This document shows, one piece after another, positions 4,980 to 5,106 of a DNA stretch of 5,106 nt. The stretch comes from UBA9865 sp035647835 (GTDB lineage: Bacteria; Bacillota; Dethiobacteria; Dethiobacterales; Dethiobacteraceae), in the NCBI GenBank assembly GCA_035647835.1, contig DASRMS010000150.1, positions 1-5,106 of the forward strand, read 5' to 3'. The stretch's first letter is position 1, and the number at the start of each line of letters is the position of its first letter. The notes beneath the pieces were generated by a model, which searched no databases, had not been told where the DNA came from, and saw only the letters and a list, made by a program, of their open reading frames with translations. A program made the position numbers and the translations under genes.

Positions 4980-5073
4980 CCTAACCTAGTGAGCAAAGCG
5001 AACGGATGATACTAAGTCAGCGTATCGCTAAAGAGGAGTTAAGTATCTTTTAACTTTATACCAAGCACGGGTT

Positions 5074-5106
5074 ACCTGATTATGTAGCATTCGCCGCAGG
5101 GACACG
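5074..5106. repeat. Composite repeat, copy 3, cut by the window end
   Basis: Positions 5074-5095 match 4845-4866 with one difference, offset 229. The following GCAGGGACACG begins to resemble the palindrome region of copy 2. The array therefore continues to the right of the window. Confidence 0.75.

Larger units (their letters stand above)
4845..5035. repeat. Composite repeat, copy 2 with block II
   Basis: This is the best-preserved unit. In order: a 22-base leader (4845-4866, one mismatch to 5074-5095), the palindrome GGGACATGTCCC (4874-4885), ACAGGTGCGG (4896-4905), a strong hairpin (4915-4949), a 5S-tail-like stretch (4959-4979), CTCGGCCTAACC (4975-4986), TAACCTAGTGAGCAAA (4982-4997), the hairpin GATAC (5008-5012) / GTATC (5022-5026) and CGCTAAAGAG (5026-5035). 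The last part is the partner of 4750-4810, and the whole repeats with a period of about 225-229 bases. Confidence 0.8.

Noticed and set aside
4960..5106. Complete 5S rRNA gene on the minus strand
   Set aside because: Only the last 20 or so bases resemble 5S. A CCTCTTTAGCG stretch (5036-5026) faintly recalls the conserved CCCTTCAGCG, but helix I and the remaining helices cannot be found.
4750..5106. CRISPR array
   Set aside because: The period is about 225 bases, the units are mosaics of several conserved blocks, and there is no short uniform repeat with unique spacers.

Overview
The window looks like Bacillota chromosome, probably an anaerobic clostridial or Negativicutes-type organism. The evidence is strong GGAGGTG-type ribosome binding sites, an Asp23/Gls24-family gene, probable TTG start usage, moderate G+C, and a palindrome family with a GGGGACGGTTCT core that I recall from such genomes. 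That recall was not searched, and the genus cannot be fixed from the sequence alone.

Layout from left to right. Positions 97-495 (+) encode an Asp23/Gls24 (YloU-like) protein, followed by a strong bidirectional terminator at 512-550. On the minus strand, reading right to left, dnaK (3893-2034), a CbpA/DnaJ-type co-chaperone (2009-1014) and a CbpM/MerR-like small protein (1011-724) form a compact operon with gaps of 24 and 2 bases. A TATAAT-like -10 lies just upstream of dnaK and a perfect 10-bp hairpin follows cbpM. The operon has no hrcA or grpE, and no CIRCE operator is visible. Two features are unusual: the J-protein has only one pair of CxxC motifs instead of two, and DnaK carries the extra nucleotide-binding-domain segment usually associated with Gram-negative-type DnaKs.

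Positions 3960-5106 are repeat-rich. They hold (i) two REP-like palindromes with the same stem and left flank but oppositely oriented cores (4009-4057 and 4307-4353) plus a degenerate third (4245-4289); (ii) a larger composite repeat (4092-4225; 4845-5035; restarting at 5074) with a GGGAC..GTCCC palindrome, the 10-mer ACAGGTGCGG, a minus-strand terminator-like hairpin, a tail resembling the 3' end of 5S rRNA on the minus strand, and a TAACCTAGTGAGC-type block. The right-hand part is a tandem array with a period of about 225-229 bases that runs off the window. Between the composite copies lies a minus-strand gene for a 97-residue membrane protein that I do not recognise (4354-4647).

How it fits together: DnaK, J-protein and CbpM-like modulator form a self-contained Hsp70 module with an adaptable co-chaperone. 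The composite repeats probably act as minus-strand transcription terminators on both sides of the small membrane gene, insulating it from upstream transcription and dnaK from its read-through. The most unusual signals are the 5S-tail/terminator composite repeat, the compensatory base changes in one of its hairpins, and the core inversion between the REP-like elements.
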